Counted from the stretch's first letter, positions 36,519 to 47,329 are shown. The stretch is 64,000 nt of DNA from Opitutus terrae PB90-1 (GCF_000019965.1 NC_010571.1:372001-436000), one strand, 5' to 3'. Notes: a model not told the origin generated them from the letters alone. Program-made: numbers and translations.

Positions 36519-39083
36519 ATGGCCACTGTTCCTGTCCGCTTCACCTATTACACCAGCGTCGGTGGCGAGGCTTTCCCCGGACACGTCGCGCTGCTCACCG
36601 GCAACTGGGATGCGGCCGGCCGCGCTTCGCCGGACTGGACGCGCCGGCCGATGGAGCGATTCGTCGCGGACGATGGCGGCACCGCTTTTCGCGCCACGGT
36701 CGAGTTCGACGCCGCGGAAGTGGGACACGTTTTTCACTGGGGCGTCGTGCTGCGCGATCCCGCGGGTCGTGAACGCTGGGCGATCGCCACCGAAACGCCG
36801 GACGTCGACCGGATCGAGCGACATCGGACCTTCACGCTCACCGCCGCGCCCGGCAGCGAGGACTACTACCTGGCGCACTGCCGCCGGCTCGGCTCTCACA
36901 AGCGGCACGGCGGCGCGCACGCGGCCGCGCGCTTCGCGGTCTGGGCGCCGAACGCCCGCCGCGTCGACGTCGTGTTCGCCGCGGTCTGGAGCACGGATGA
37001 TCCGACGCGCACGCCGACGCGGGCCTCGCTGCCGATCGATAAAATCTGCGGCGGCTACATCGCGGACGATGGCACCGGCATCGATCCCGCGTTGCCGGTG
37101 CTCGCGTTGCAGCGCGGATCGGGCGGCGTGTGGGAAACGGATCCTCACGATCCCGCGCTCGCGCGCTTCGCCGATTTCCGCCATCGCGCCTATTTGTTTC
37201 GCATCGAGCAGGAGGACGGACGCGTCGCCTATCGCACCGACTTGTATTCACGCTGCCAGCTCGGTTACGGCCGCACCAACCCGGCCAAAGCCACGCCCGG
37301 GCAGCCGTGGCTCGGGCCGATCTCGACGCTCGACGGCGGCGTGAGCTGCACGACGGTGGTGGACCTTGACGAAGTGACGCGTGATTTCGTCGAGCAGGAC
37401 CAGGTCTGGCCCGAGCGCGTCACGATTCCCGCGGACGAGTTCTGGGCCGACGAATTTACCGGACGCAAGGTGCCGACGCGGGTCGAGGACCTGATCATCT
37501 ACGAGCTTCACGTGGGCGCGCTTGGCTTCGGCCATGCGGGACCCGGCACGCTGCAGGATGCCATGGAGCTGCTCGATCACCTCTCGGCCCTGAACGTCAC
37601 TGCCGTGGAGCTGCTGCCGATGTGTGAGTTCGGTGGTGCCGCGGAGAACTGGGGCTATGCCACGTCGCATTTCTTCGCGATCGAATACAGCGAAGGCGGC
37701 CGCGACCAATACAAGCACTTCATCAAGGAGTGCCATCGCCGCGGGCTCGCGGTGATCGTCGACATGGTTTACAACCACTTCGCCCACGAAGCCGAGCGCG
37801 CGGAATACCACTACGATTCGAGCGCGCCGGAGAACGACATTTACTACTGGTATGAGGGCCGGGCCACGGACTATCAGCGGCCTGACGGCACTCCGTTCCC
37901 GGAAGGCGGCTACGTCGACAACCTCTCGACCGCGTTCGCGCCGCGCTACTCCGAGGAGATGGTGCGAAAGCTGTTCATCAGCAGCGCGGTCGCACTGGTG
38001 CGCGAATTTCACGTGGACGGACTGCGGCTGGACCAGACCACCTCGATCCACGCCTACAACGTCCTGCACGCCGACGGCCGCCCGGTCGGCGCCGCGAATG
38101 CGTTCGGCGCGAAGCTGCTGCGCGAACTCGGGCGTACCGTGCGGATGTTCAACCCCGACGCGATCCTGATCGCCGAGGATCATTCGACCTGGGACCAGGT
38201 CACGCGGCCCGTGGACGAGGATGGCATGGGCTTCGACGCGCGCTGGTATGCGGACTTCTGCCACCATCTCGCCGGCGACACGGACAAGGGCGCCGATTAC
38301 GCGAAACTGATCTATCACGCCGCGTTGCTCGGCGCCGGCGCGCCCGCGCAGCTCGACTATTTTGCGGGCGCGCTCGCCGCCTCGCGGTTGCAGGCGGTCG
38401 TCTACGCCGAGTCGCACGATGAGGCCGGCAACAGCAAGGGCCCGTTTTTCGACCCGACCGCGACCGACGCCGACAAGCAGCACACGTCGCATCGCTCGCT
38501 GGTCGTGGCTTCGAACGAAGCGTCGCTCATCGGCCCGACGCGCGCCTACGCCGAGGCGCGTTGCCGCTACGAATGGGGCGTCACCGTGCTCTCGGCCGGC
38601 ACGCCGATGCTGCTGTTCGGCCAGGAATGCGGCGCCGTGCAGCGGTTCAAATACAACGCCGTGCTCGCCGAGCGCGAGGATCTCGCGACGCTGCGGAGCG
38701 GCACCGGCGCCGCCCTCGTCCGGTTCTTCGCCGACCTCAACCGGCTGCGGCGCGATCACTCCGCGCTGCGCAGCCGGAACATCGACGTGCTGCACGTGCA
38801 CAACGCCAACCGCGTGCTCGCGTGGAAGCGCTGGGACGACGCGCAATCGTTCCTCATCGTCGCGAGTCTCAACGACGCCGCGTTCGACCGTGGCTACACG
38901 ATCGAGCACCCGCACATCGAACCCGGCACCTGGCGCGAAATCTTCAACAGCGACTCGCGCCACTACGGCGGCGCCGATGTCGGCAACGGCGGCGGCTCAA
39001 TCTGGACCGGCGGCGGCCGATTCTCGGCAGTTCTTCCGTTTGCCGGGTTCGTCGTGTTCGCGCACGAACGCAACCAGCCGTAG
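36519..39083 (+). CDS. GH13 alpha-amylase-family protein, branching-enzyme-like
   Basis: An 854-residue protein without a signal peptide, so cytoplasmic. The N-terminal 300 residues hold beta-sandwich modules related to CBM48 (ARFAVWAPNARRVDVVF). The catalytic barrel has the GH13 conserved regions: DMVYNHFAHE, the nucleophile Asp near 505 in DGLRLDQTTS, the acid/base Glu near 553 in ILIAEDHSTW, and the third Asp near 634 in AESHDEAGNS. Domain order resembles glycogen branching enzymes and maltooligosyltrehalose trehalohydrolases. It lacks neighbours for glycogen or trehalose synthesis in the window, so the exact reaction is open. Confidence 0.9.
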   Translation: MATVPVRFTYYTSVGGEAFPGHVALLTGNWDAAGRASPDWTRRPMERFVADDGGTAFRATVEFDAAEVGHVFHWGVVLRDPAGRERWAIATETPDVDRIERHRTFTLTAAPGSEDYYLAHCRRLGSHKRHGGAHAAARFAVWAPNARRVDVVFAAVWSTDDPTRTPTRASLPIDKICGGYIADDGTGIDPALPVLALQRGSGGVWETDPHDPALARFADFRHRAYLFRIEQEDGRVAYRTDLYSRCQLGYGRTNPAKATPGQPWLGPISTLDGGVSCTTVVDLDEVTRDFVEQDQVWPERVTIPADEFWADEFTGRKVPTRVEDLIIYELHVGALGFGHAGPGTLQDAMELLDHLSALNVTAVELLPMCEFGGAAENWGYATSHFFAIEYSEGGRDQYKHFIKECHRRGLAVIVDMVYNHFAHEAERAEYHYDSSAPENDIYYWYEGRATDYQRPDGTPFPEGGYVDNLSTAFAPRYSEEMVRKLFISSAVALVREFHVDGLRLDQTTSIHAYNVLHADGRPVGAANAFGAKLLRELGRTVRMFNPDAILIAEDHSTWDQVTRPVDEDGMGFDARWYADFCHHLAGDTDKGADYAKLIYHAALLGAGAPAQLDYFAGALAASRLQAVVYAESHDEAGNSKGPFFDPTATDADKQHTSHRSLVVASNEASLIGPTRAYAEARCRYEWGVTVLSAGTPMLLFGQECGAVQRFKYNAVLAEREDLATLRSGTGAALVRFFADLNRLRRDHSALRSRNIDVLHVHNANRVLAWKRWDDAQSFLIVASLNDAAFDRGYTIEHPHIEPGTWREIFNSDSRHYGGADVGNGGGSIWTGGGRFSAVLPFAGFVVFAHERNQP

Positions 39084-39206
39084 CCGCCGTGCGCGCCGGC
39101 ATCAGCGGCACACCGGTGCGCGTGCCGCCACGTTCTCGTTAACCGCGCGCGGGATCCCGCCTTATGGTCCGCGCCCGCACGGCTCGGTATCGTGCAGTTT
39201 CGTGCC

Positions 39207-40775
39207 ATGAATACCCGACGCCTGCTTTTCGTCAGCTGCGCCGCGCCCTCTGGCTTGGGGGTGCTGCTTTCCTTGTCCTCGCTCGCCGCGACCATTCCGA
39301 CCCGGCCGGATCAACCCGCGGCCGTGGCTACGCCGGCTGTGTTGCCCGACCCTGCCGAGGAAGCACAAACCCCGCGCGCCGTGCCGCGGACGCGGCCCGA
39401 ACAACAGGTCAACGAACACGACCGCTCCGACGCCTTCGCCCCCGCGAAAGCCCCGCCTTCCTCCACCGCGTTCGCCGAGCAGCCGGACAAGGGCGAGATG
39501 CGCGGCTTCGATTTCGCCCGCGATCCACTGAACTCGCGCGAACCCATGCAAAATCCGCAGGAGATCGTGCAGGCCGACATCGCGGCGAAATCCGGCGTCA
39601 TGGCGGCGCAGCAGCGGTTACTCGAAAGCCGTTACAACCTCACTCCGCGGCTGGATCCGGAGGCGAAGATGTCGCGCGGCAAGCCGCTCGCGGTCGGCCC
39701 CACCGCCCGGCTGCAGCGCGGGCTCGATTGGAACCGTTTGGCCGCGATGCCGCCGGAACAGATCAAGCGCGACGGCCTGTTCCCGTATCCGGCGCTGCCC
39801 CACCCCAAGCACGCCACCGGCGGCCAGGTGTTCCCGGCGATGCAGATCGCGATGTTTCCGCGGCTGCAGCGCTTCGACGTCGATTTCGACCTGCCGGATG
39901 CGTTCCTGCCGGAGTTTCCGCCGGCGATTTTTCTTCAAAACCGGCCCGAGCTCGGCGACGTCTCGCGCGGCGAGGTCGTTTCGCTCCGCAATTTCCATCG
40001 CCTCTTCAAGGATCTGCTGACGCCGGTGCAGCTCGACGGGCTGCGGCTGCTGCTGACGCCTTTCCCGCAGGAGGAGTTCAATCTCACGGACGATCGCAAG
40101 ACGCTCAACCCGAGCCTCGGCGTGGCCTGTTTCGACTGCCACGTGAATGGGCATACCACCGCCCAGTTTCACCTCAGCCCTGACATCCGCCCGCAACAGC
40201 GGCGGTTCCGGCTGGACACCACCAGCCTGCGCGGGGTGTTCAACCAGCAGATCCACGGCTCGAAGCGCAGCCTGCGCTCGGTCGAGGATTTTACCGAGTT
40301 CGAACAGCGGACCGCCTATTTCAACGGGGATCCAATCCGCGCGATCAAAAAGGGTGTGAACATTCTCGATCGGATCGAAGTGAGCCACATGGCGCAGATG
40401 CAGAATATGCTGGACTTCCCGCCCGCGCCGAAGCTCGACCCGATTGGCCGGCTGATCAAGGCCAAGGCCACCGAGAAGGAACTCCGCGGCGAGGCGGTGT
40501 TTCACGGCAAGGCGCAGTGTGCCTCGTGTCACTCAGGCCCGACGTTCATGGATCACCAGATGCATGATCTGCAGCTCGAGCGGTTCCTCAACGAACCGGG
40601 CGACGGGCCGATCAAGACGTTCACGCTCCGCGGCATCAAGGAGAGCCCGCCCTATCTCCACGATGGTCGCTGCCTGACCCTCGAAGACACGGTGGAGTTC
40701 TTCAATCTCGTGCTCGAGCTGCGGCTCAACGATCCGGAAAAGTCCGATCTGGTCGCCTACCTGCGGGCGCTTTGA
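39207..40775 (+). CDS. Di-haem cytochrome c, MauG/CCP-peroxidase-like
   Basis: A 522-residue exported protein. A signal-like N-terminus (FVSCAAPSGLGVLLSLSSLA) is followed by a Pro/Ala-rich linker and two CXXCH haem motifs, CFDCH near 308-312 and CASCH near 438-442. The second is preceded by GEAVFHGKAQ and followed by PTFMDHQMHDL, then LRGIKESPPYLHDGRCLTLE, the C-terminal pattern of the CCP/MauG family. It could detoxify peroxide or oxidise a protein substrate. Unusually it carries about 270 residues before the first haem. An ATG five codons upstream (39192) is an alternative start. Confidence 0.9.
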   Translation: MNTRRLLFVSCAAPSGLGVLLSLSSLAATIPTRPDQPAAVATPAVLPDPAEEAQTPRAVPRTRPEQQVNEHDRSDAFAPAKAPPSSTAFAEQPDKGEMRGFDFARDPLNSREPMQNPQEIVQADIAAKSGVMAAQQRLLESRYNLTPRLDPEAKMSRGKPLAVGPTARLQRGLDWNRLAAMPPEQIKRDGLFPYPALPHPKHATGGQVFPAMQIAMFPRLQRFDVDFDLPDAFLPEFPPAIFLQNRPELGDVSRGEVVSLRNFHRLFKDLLTPVQLDGLRLLLTPFPQEEFNLTDDRKTLNPSLGVACFDCHVNGHTTAQFHLSPDIRPQQRRFRLDTTSLRGVFNQQIHGSKRSLRSVEDFTEFEQRTAYFNGDPIRAIKKGVNILDRIEVSHMAQMQNMLDFPPAPKLDPIGRLIKAKATEKELRGEAVFHGKAQCASCHSGPTFMDHQMHDLQLERFLNEPGDGPIKTFTLRGIKESPPYLHDGRCLTLEDTVEFFNLVLELRLNDPEKSDLVAYLRAL

Positions 40776-41275
40776 TCAGCGTTCGCGCACCCGCGCAATC
40801 TCCGCACGCTCTGTCCGCCCGCCGCGCGACGCGGCGGGCGACGGACGCCCGCGACGCCGGAGGTTTATCCGCAACCGCCCGCTGAGCGTCGCGGGGAGAG
40901 GCACGCGCCTAACCGTCAAGTGACGGCTGTGTTTCCTCGCGCCCCGGCGCCATCGAGCATCGCATCTCGACTATGGCGGCACCGCCCTGCGCCGCTTCTT
41001 TCTACTGCCCCCCTACCTGTCCGCCCCCACGCCACGCTGCAGCGCCAACGGTCGCCATGCCTATGAAACGTCTCCGGTTGCTTCGGCCCGCCCGACGGTC
41101 GGGCCCTACCTTTCACCTCCGTATCAGCAAAGGCAGGGCGCTCACTCCGTGAGCGCCGCCAACCTCAAACGACCTTCCCGCAGGCAGCGGAATGACCCTA
41201 CCACTGGAACAATTGTTGGAGCTGCATAACCGCTGACGCCACCTGTCCAAACGTCTTTCAACCACTCACCCACCC
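40776..41275. other. 500-bp intergenic region with palindromes
   Basis: No frame with coding character. It contains a hairpin GGCCCGCCCGACGGTCGGGCC followed by CTACC near 41085-41110 and the composite repeat at 41132-41203. The rest is high GC without recognised signals. Confidence 0.6.
41132..41203. repeat. Second copy of the composite palindrome pair
   Basis: Repeats the layout of 31388-31460: hairpin GCGCTCACTCCGTGAGCG, spacer, then GCAGGCAGCGGAATGACC-type half hairpin ending CCTACC. The second stem has mismatches (CCCGCAGGCAG...ATGACCCTACC), so this copy is older or partly degraded. Confidence 0.8.
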
Positions 41276-42079
41276 ATGAAAAACCTCCTCCGCCCTCTCC
41301 TCCTCGTGGCGCTCGCACTCTTAGCCGCCGCCGCCGCCCGCGCCGCCAACTCCGCCGGCAAGCAAACGTTCGTCGTCGTCCACGGCGCCACCGCTGGCGG
41401 CTGGGAATGGAAGCGCACCGGCCAGTTCCTCACCGATGACGGCCACACCGTCTACCGCGTCACGCTCACCGGTCTCGGTGAGCGGATGCACCTCAACAGC
41501 CCGGACGTCGACCTGCAGACCCACATCAACGACGTGGTGAACACGATCCTCTTCGAGGACCTGCACGACGTCGTGCTCACCGGTCACAGTTACGGCGGCA
41601 TGGTCATCACCGGCGTCATGGACCGCGTGCCCGATCGCATCCGCCATGTCGTGTTCCTCGACGCCGCCGTGCCCGATGACGGAATGACGCTGTGGGATCT
41701 CTTCGGCGGCAACGGCCCGCGGGATCCTTCGCGGTTTTCCGACGGGTTCATGCAGGTGCCGTGGGTGAAGCCCGACGCCCAGCCGCCCCACAACGTGAAG
41801 CAGTCGATCAAGTGCTTCAACCAGCCGGTCTCCTACAAGAACCCCGCCGCGCTCACGCTGCCGGTCACCTACGTCGCCTTCATCCCGAAGGACAAGTCGG
41901 CCGAGGAGCGCGCGAAGACGGACAAGAGCTGGCAGCGCGCCGTCGCCCGCGGCTGGACGATCCGGACCTTCCCCGGCGGCCATGTCGCCCAGCAGGAAGA
42001 TCCGCGTGGCGTCGCCACGCTCATCGAAGAGGCGGTGAGCGATCAGAACAAACCGGCGGCTCCGGCGAACAAACCTTGA
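41276..42079 (+). CDS. Secreted alpha/beta hydrolase (esterase)
   Basis: A 267-residue enzyme with a signal peptide (LLLVALALLAAAAARAA). The fold landmarks are VVVHGATAGGWEW (oxyanion region), the nucleophile Ser near 105 in VLTGHSYGGMV, an acid after FLDAAVPDDG, and the His near 236 in FPGGHVAQQED. The first part (THINDVVNTILFEDLHDVVL) resembles the salicylate-esterase/EstC-like group that acts on small aromatic esters. It precedes the CE1-like esterase on the same strand and could act in ester removal from plant polymers; this is inference. Confidence 0.88.
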   Translation: MKNLLRPLLLVALALLAAAAARAANSAGKQTFVVVHGATAGGWEWKRTGQFLTDDGHTVYRVTLTGLGERMHLNSPDVDLQTHINDVVNTILFEDLHDVVLTGHSYGGMVITGVMDRVPDRIRHVVFLDAAVPDDGMTLWDLFGGNGPRDPSRFSDGFMQVPWVKPDAQPPHNVKQSIKCFNQPVSYKNPAALTLPVTYVAFIPKDKSAEERAKTDKSWQRAVARGWTIRTFPGGHVAQQEDPRGVATLIEEAVSDQNKPAAPANKP

Positions 42080-42111
42080 CCCACTGAAACCTACCCGAAG
42101 ACGTGACCCCG

Positions 42112-42203
42112 AGGTAGGGCGGTCCCGCAGCCGCGGGACCGCCGCGCCGACCAGAGGTGCTCGCGGCGCGGAGCGTTCTGCTGGCCAGCAGAACGCGACC
42201 TAG
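42112..42203. repeat. Pair of intergenic hairpins
   Basis: GGTAGGGC opens the hairpin GCGGTCCCGCAGCCGCGGGACCGC, and CGTTCTGCTGGCCAGCAGAACG followed by CGACCTAG closes it. Both borders match the GTAGG/CTACC family though the stems differ. Confidence 0.75.
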
Positions 42204-43172
<969 letters not shown>

Positions 43173-43513
43173 ACTTCTTGTGGAAGCTTGCCGCTCCAAG
43201 CGCCCCGGCTAGCGACGACTGCGGAAGATCGCCGAAATTCAGATTCGCGATGGCTCGGTCGAACGGGTGAAATCACGCGCATCGGGAACGAGGGCGGACC
43301 CGATCCCGATCCACCGGTGACCGTCACCTCAGCGGCCGACGCGACGACGGGCTATCCCGTTCACTGTTCACCGTCCGCCGCCCACCGTTCACCGTTACCG
43401 CCTCCGCCGCTCACTGTCGCCCTTCCTTCAAGTCAAACCGCCGAAAAGTCGCAGATGGTCCGAGCGCTCCGCCAGCCCCGCACCAAGCTTTCAGCAGCCT
43501 TCCGGACGAAGTT
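43173..43513. other. 341-bp intergenic region with short degenerate repeats
   Basis: No coding frame of quality. Between 43359 and 43423 TTCACYGT occurs four times (TTCACTGT, TTCACCGT, ...), interspersed with CCGCC. It resembles the tandem short repeat before the GreA/GreB-type gene in style but not in sequence. Confidence 0.6.
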
Positions 43514-44380
43514 TTAGAACGAGATCGGTCCGGGCGGCTCCAGGACGCCTCGCAGCGGCTGAGCCGGGAGCAAAACGTTGTGCGACGTGACGCCGGCCAC
43601 CATCGAAACGGTCAGGTTGGAAGCGACCAGAATCCGTTTTCCGCCGGGCTGACTCAGGTCGCCTCCCGCCACGAGCAGTGCCGGAAATTGCGAAACGGTG
43701 CCAAACGTCAGGACGGGATTTGCCGTTTCGAGGGTCCACAAGTCACACAGAACGACTGGCCCTTGCACCTGCACGTTCGCAGCTAGTATGCCGACATTAC
43801 CGACGTGGTGCCAGAACTGCACGTTGCCGGTCCGAATGGCACCGAACGTCGATCCGGACGCTGAAGCGGGATCAGCCACGATGGTCAGGCGCGCGAGATC
43901 GGCGATGCCGTCGTACATCTCGCCCGCGCGGAAAATCGCCTGGTTCTGCGCAGTAAGGGTGCCCACTGAAAAGATGGTGACATTCGTCGTCGCGTTCGAG
44001 CCCGCGATCGTCACGGAGGCGTGGCCTTTCATGTACTGAACGTCCGGCTGGTTATATTTGCCGGCCAAAGCCGGACCACTTCGTCCGTCGGGGTCCAGCG
44101 AGACGGTGATCAGACCGGCGCCTGAGAACTCCACCTGCACGATGTCATCGTTGAGATCGACGAATGAAACGCGGGCCACTTCGCCGGGATCCGGATCGAC
44201 GGTCACGGATGGGCCGGTCAGCAGCACCTGGTCGTAGATGTTGCCGTTGGGATGATGGACACCGGACGCGATCTCCAACCCGTCGCCGGTCACGACGGCG
44301 GCCTCCGTGCAGACCGAAGACGTTGCGATGCAACAGCTGGCGGTAAGAACACGCACGGCTCGGTACAAGTAAGGGGCCAT
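43514..44380 (-). CDS. Secreted protein composed of the 'HHPNGN' domain
   Basis: A 288-residue product: a signal peptide (YRAVRVLTASCCIATSS) and a mature part that is one copy of the unknown domain present in the GH62 protein (452-700). Shared pieces in the same order are HHPNGNIYDQVLLTG, DDIVQVEFSGAG, KYNQ...YMKGHASV, SNATTNVTIFSVG, and MYDGIADLA. The C-terminus differs and ends LRGVLEPPGPISF, a candidate sorting tail. ATG 44380 is preferred to the TTG at 44386. It could be a surface adhesin or binding protein that exists free as well as fused to enzymes. Confidence 0.8.
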   Translation of the reverse strand: MAPYLYRAVRVLTASCCIATSSVCTEAAVVTGDGLEIASGVHHPNGNIYDQVLLTGPSVTVDPDPGEVARVSFVDLNDDIVQVEFSGAGLITVSLDPDGRSGPALAGKYNQPDVQYMKGHASVTIAGSNATTNVTIFSVGTLTAQNQAIFRAGEMYDGIADLARLTIVADPASASGSTFGAIRTGNVQFWHHVGNVGILAANVQVQGPVVLCDLWTLETANPVLTFGTVSQFPALLVAGGDLSQPGGKRILVASNLTVSMVAGVTSHNVLLPAQPLRGVLEPPGPISF

Positions 44381-44475
44381 GAGCAAACTATACGGCGGTT
44401 TTCATTGGCTCGCAACGTGGCCGCGGCCTCAGGCCGCGTGCTGTTGCGCACGCGTGATCGACGGCACCGCGAAGT

Positions 44476-45123
44476 TCAAGTCCCGATAGTGCGGCGGTCT
44501 CCAGTGCGGCCCTCTCGTTCAGGGGTGACGATTTCCAGATCCTTGAACCACACCTCGACGTCCTGGCCGCCGTGGACCTGCAGCGCCAGTTTGCCTTCTG
44601 CTCGGCCCGGATCGTTGCGCAGCTCCGCGGATTTGTAGCCGTTCACGTGCACGACGACGTCGCCACCTTTCGCGGTGACGGTCATCTCGTTCCACTCGCC
44701 CGGCTTGAACCAGGACGCGACCTGCTCCGGTGTCGGCTGGACTACCCAGGCGCGGCCGTTGGTTTCATAGAGTCCGCCGACGTCGACCTTCGCGTCGATC
44801 TCCGCCTGGAATCCGGTGACGCCGCTGAAGCCCTGCTCGGCGATCCGAAAATAGAATCCGCTGTTGCCCTTCACCGCCTTGAACTTCAGCCGCACGGTGA
44901 AGTCGCGATAACTGCGGTCCGTTACCAAGTGACTGAATTCCGGCTCATCGGCCGGGTGGATACCGCGTATCGCGCCGTCGACGATGGTCCAAGATCCGCG
45001 TCCGATCGTGTGCCAGCCGGCGAAGGATTTTCCGTCCCACAACCGTTGCGTTGTTTCCGCCCGCACGCCGCATCCGATCACCGCGAGCAGCGCCACCACA
45101 GTCCACACTCGGATCGTTTTCAT
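44476..45123 (-). CDS. Secreted DUF1080 (3-keto-disaccharide hydrolase-like) protein
   Basis: A 215-residue protein with a signal peptide (TVVALLAVIGCGVRA) from the ATG at 45123. The LamG-like jelly-roll of DUF1080 is recognised by LWDGKSFAGWHTIG, GNSGFYFRIAE, WFKPGEWNEMTVTAKGGDVVVH and ALQVHGGQDVEVWFKDLEI. Some members hydrolyse 3-keto-glycosides; most are uncharacterised. Verrucomicrobial and planctomycete genomes encode many of them. A single Cys near the signal end (VIGCGV) might make it a lipoprotein. Confidence 0.88.
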   Translation of the reverse strand: MKTIRVWTVVALLAVIGCGVRAETTQRLWDGKSFAGWHTIGRGSWTIVDGAIRGIHPADEPEFSHLVTDRSYRDFTVRLKFKAVKGNSGFYFRIAEQGFSGVTGFQAEIDAKVDVGGLYETNGRAWVVQPTPEQVASWFKPGEWNEMTVTAKGGDVVVHVNGYKSAELRNDPGRAEGKLALQVHGGQDVEVWFKDLEIVTPEREGRTGDRRTIGT

Positions 45124-45244
45124 ACGGGGTATGCCCGCGATTCCACCGCCCACCCGTCCCCGGAGCAATCCCCTTGTAAGCGGTAACCTTTTTGTATTTT
45201 CAACTAGCACACGTACCATAGTGTCTGTACGGCCTCATTAACCG

Positions 45245-47329
45245 ATGCCAGCGATCGAAATCGTTCCAGTGCCGACCGATCCGCCGCTATGCATGGCCGG
45301 GGTCAAGGCGCTGTGGCGACAACACAGTCGATTCTTGGGATTCTTTCCCGATGGGGCGTTCACTGACTATGCGCGGCGTGGCCAGATTCTCGCCGCGATG
45401 GCGCCCGACGGTCTTCTTGCGTACCTAATCTATCGCATTTCCGATGACCGTGCTGTCATTGTTCATCTTTGTACAGCGGAACGTGCGCGCGGCGCCGGCG
45501 TTGCGCGTTCGCTCGTCAACGAGCTAAAGAAGATCACCCAGGCAAAGAACCTACGAGGGATTGGGCTGAGTTGCCGCGTCGATTTTCCAGCAAACACCCT
45601 TTGGCCAAGATTAGGCTTTTACGCCGTCCATGAGCGAGCGGGCCGCAGTAAAGATGGGAGGATGCTAACATACTGGTGGCTCGATCACGGGCTGCCGGAT
45701 CTGTTTTCGTTCGCCGCAACTGTCACAGAAGCCTCACGAATCGTGGCTGCCATCGACGCAAATATCTTCTTCGATCTAATTTCTGAACGCGACCAAGGGG
45801 ACGAATCGCGAGCTCTCGTGGCTGATTGGCTGCAATCGGAAATTGATCTCTGCATAGCGGACGAAATCTACCATGAGATCCAACGCCACGACGACGACCA
45901 CGAGCGCACCCGCTGCCGCCAGCGATGCTCTCAATTTCGCATCCTGAGCTCATCCGACGAGAAGCGGACTGTAACGCAGCGCGAAATCGCTGCGATCATG
46001 GGACTGGGAAATTCAGAGCGGGAGAAATCCGACCGGTCCCACCTAATCAAAGCGGCTGCCGCCGGAGCGGATGTTTTCCTCACGCGAGATGACGAACTGC
46101 TTCGATACGCTGACGAGGTTCACCAGCGGCTTGGACTGGAGATACTATTGCCCGCGGAACTAGTAGGTCGGATTGACGAAATCCGGCGCATCGCCGCATA
46201 TCAGCCGGCAAAACTGGCTGGCTCGCGGATTGATTGCCGGCGTTGCAAGGCCGAAGAAATCGATCGGTTACCTGAACGCCTCTGCGCTACTCATCGCGGA
46301 GAAACCCCGGGCGATTTTCGAAGGAAGCTGCGCTCGCTCATCGCATACCCTGACCGGGCTGATGTTTTTGTGATTACAGACGCTGGTGAAGTTCTCGCTC
46401 TGCTTGCATTCTCACGAACTGAACCCGGTGTCTTGGAGGTTCCGGTTATTCGGGTTCTTCCGGGAGGTTTGTCTCGAACGCTAGATCGGCACTTAGTGTT
46501 ACGCTCTGTCCAGGTCGCAGTCGAAGCGACTCTAGGCTGGGTTCGGGTCACCGACTCTTTTGTGACACCAGAAATTGAGTCCGCGCTTACCGAGCTTTGC
46601 TTCATCCGCATCCGCGGGCACCACGCGCGTTGCACGCTTCGTGCTCATGGCACGCTTGATGAAGTCTTGCCAAGAATCTCTCGGCTGGACGGAGCCAACG
46701 CCGCGGAAGCAGCAGTCTTCAAAACGGAAATCGACCGCCTACGTGGTGAACCGACGAAGCTCGGATCCGAGTTGGAGCGGATATTCTGGCCCGTGAAGAT
46801 ATTTGAATCCGGCATTCCCACATTCGGCGTGGCGATTCACCCTAAATGGGCACAACACTTCTTCGACGAGGCGATGGCTCGACAGGAGTTGTTTGGAGCC
46901 GAGCCGTTCCTGGCCCTTAATCGCGAACACATTTACTACCGCTCTGCCAACCGCTGTGGATTACGGGCTCCAGCACGGTTGCTTTGGTATGTGACCAAAG
47001 ACGGCGATTTTGAAGGCACTATGGCGATTCGCGCATGTTCTCGCCTAGTCGAGATCGACATCGGGCGGCCGAAGGAGCTATACCGACGCTATCAGCGGCT
47101 CGGCGTGTATCGTTGGGAAAACGTTTACGAAACGGCCGACCGATCGCTAGACACCGAGATTATGGCGCTGCGCTTCATGGACACTGAGGTGTTCAATAGG
47201 CCTGTGACACTTGCCGAAGCTAAGCAGCTGGGTGTTCGTGCGAATTTCGAATCGCCAGTGCGGATTGACGAAGGCATTTTCCGGCAGATCTACCTTCTTG
47301 GCCTCGGTCAAGCAGTGATCGCCTCATGA
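45245..47329 (+). CDS. GNAT-PIN multidomain protein
   Basis: A 694-residue cytoplasmic protein with a GNAT acetyltransferase domain at about 20-155 (acetyl-CoA loop in HLCTAERARGAGVARSLV) and a PIN ribonuclease domain at about 165-315. The PIN acidic residues all appear present: Asp near 171 in IDANIFFDLIS, Glu in ADEIYHEIQ, Asp in DRSHLIKAA and Asp in FLTRDDELL. A middle region (about 335-480) resembles a second, degenerate GNAT. The last 160 residues (VAIHPKWAQHFFDEAM, LWYVTKDGDFEGTMAIRA, YRRYQRLGVYRWENV) look PUA/ASCH-like. Base composition is visibly less GC-rich than the neighbours, suggesting transfer. The stop overlaps the next start in ATGA. It may acetylate and cut RNA or tRNA, perhaps in defence or growth control; no function is proven. 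Confidence 0.78.
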   Translation: MPAIEIVPVPTDPPLCMAGVKALWRQHSRFLGFFPDGAFTDYARRGQILAAMAPDGLLAYLIYRISDDRAVIVHLCTAERARGAGVARSLVNELKKITQAKNLRGIGLSCRVDFPANTLWPRLGFYAVHERAGRSKDGRMLTYWWLDHGLPDLFSFAATVTEASRIVAAIDANIFFDLISERDQGDESRALVADWLQSEIDLCIADEIYHEIQRHDDDHERTRCRQRCSQFRILSSSDEKRTVTQREIAAIMGLGNSEREKSDRSHLIKAAAAGADVFLTRDDELLRYADEVHQRLGLEILLPAELVGRIDEIRRIAAYQPAKLAGSRIDCRRCKAEEIDRLPERLCATHRGETPGDFRRKLRSLIAYPDRADVFVITDAGEVLALLAFSRTEPGVLEVPVIRVLPGGLSRTLDRHLVLRSVQVAVEATLGWVRVTDSFVTPEIESALTELCFIRIRGHHARCTLRAHGTLDEVLPRISRLDGANAAEAAVFKTEIDRLRGEPTKLGSELERIFWPVKIFESGIPTFGVAIHPKWAQHFFDEAMARQELFGAEPFLALNREHIYYRSANRCGLRAPARLLWYVTKDGDFEGTMAIRACSRLVEIDIGRPKELYRRYQRLGVYRWENVYETADRSLDTEIMALRFMDTEVFNRPVTLAEAKQLGVRANFESPVRIDEGIFRQIYLLGLGQAVIAS

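Noticed and set aside
40916-41116. 66-codon minus-strand frame in the gap before the esterase
   Set aside because: Arg/Gly-rich shadow across a palindrome; no start signal.
41590-42087. Frames antisense and out of phase in the esterase gene
   Set aside because: The esterase frame has Ser-His motifs and a signal peptide; the others do not.
45124-45244. Possible integrase attachment site or tRNA end at the left border of the lower-GC module
   Set aside because: I saw no tRNA fragment and no direct repeat matching the right border; transfer is inferred from composition only.
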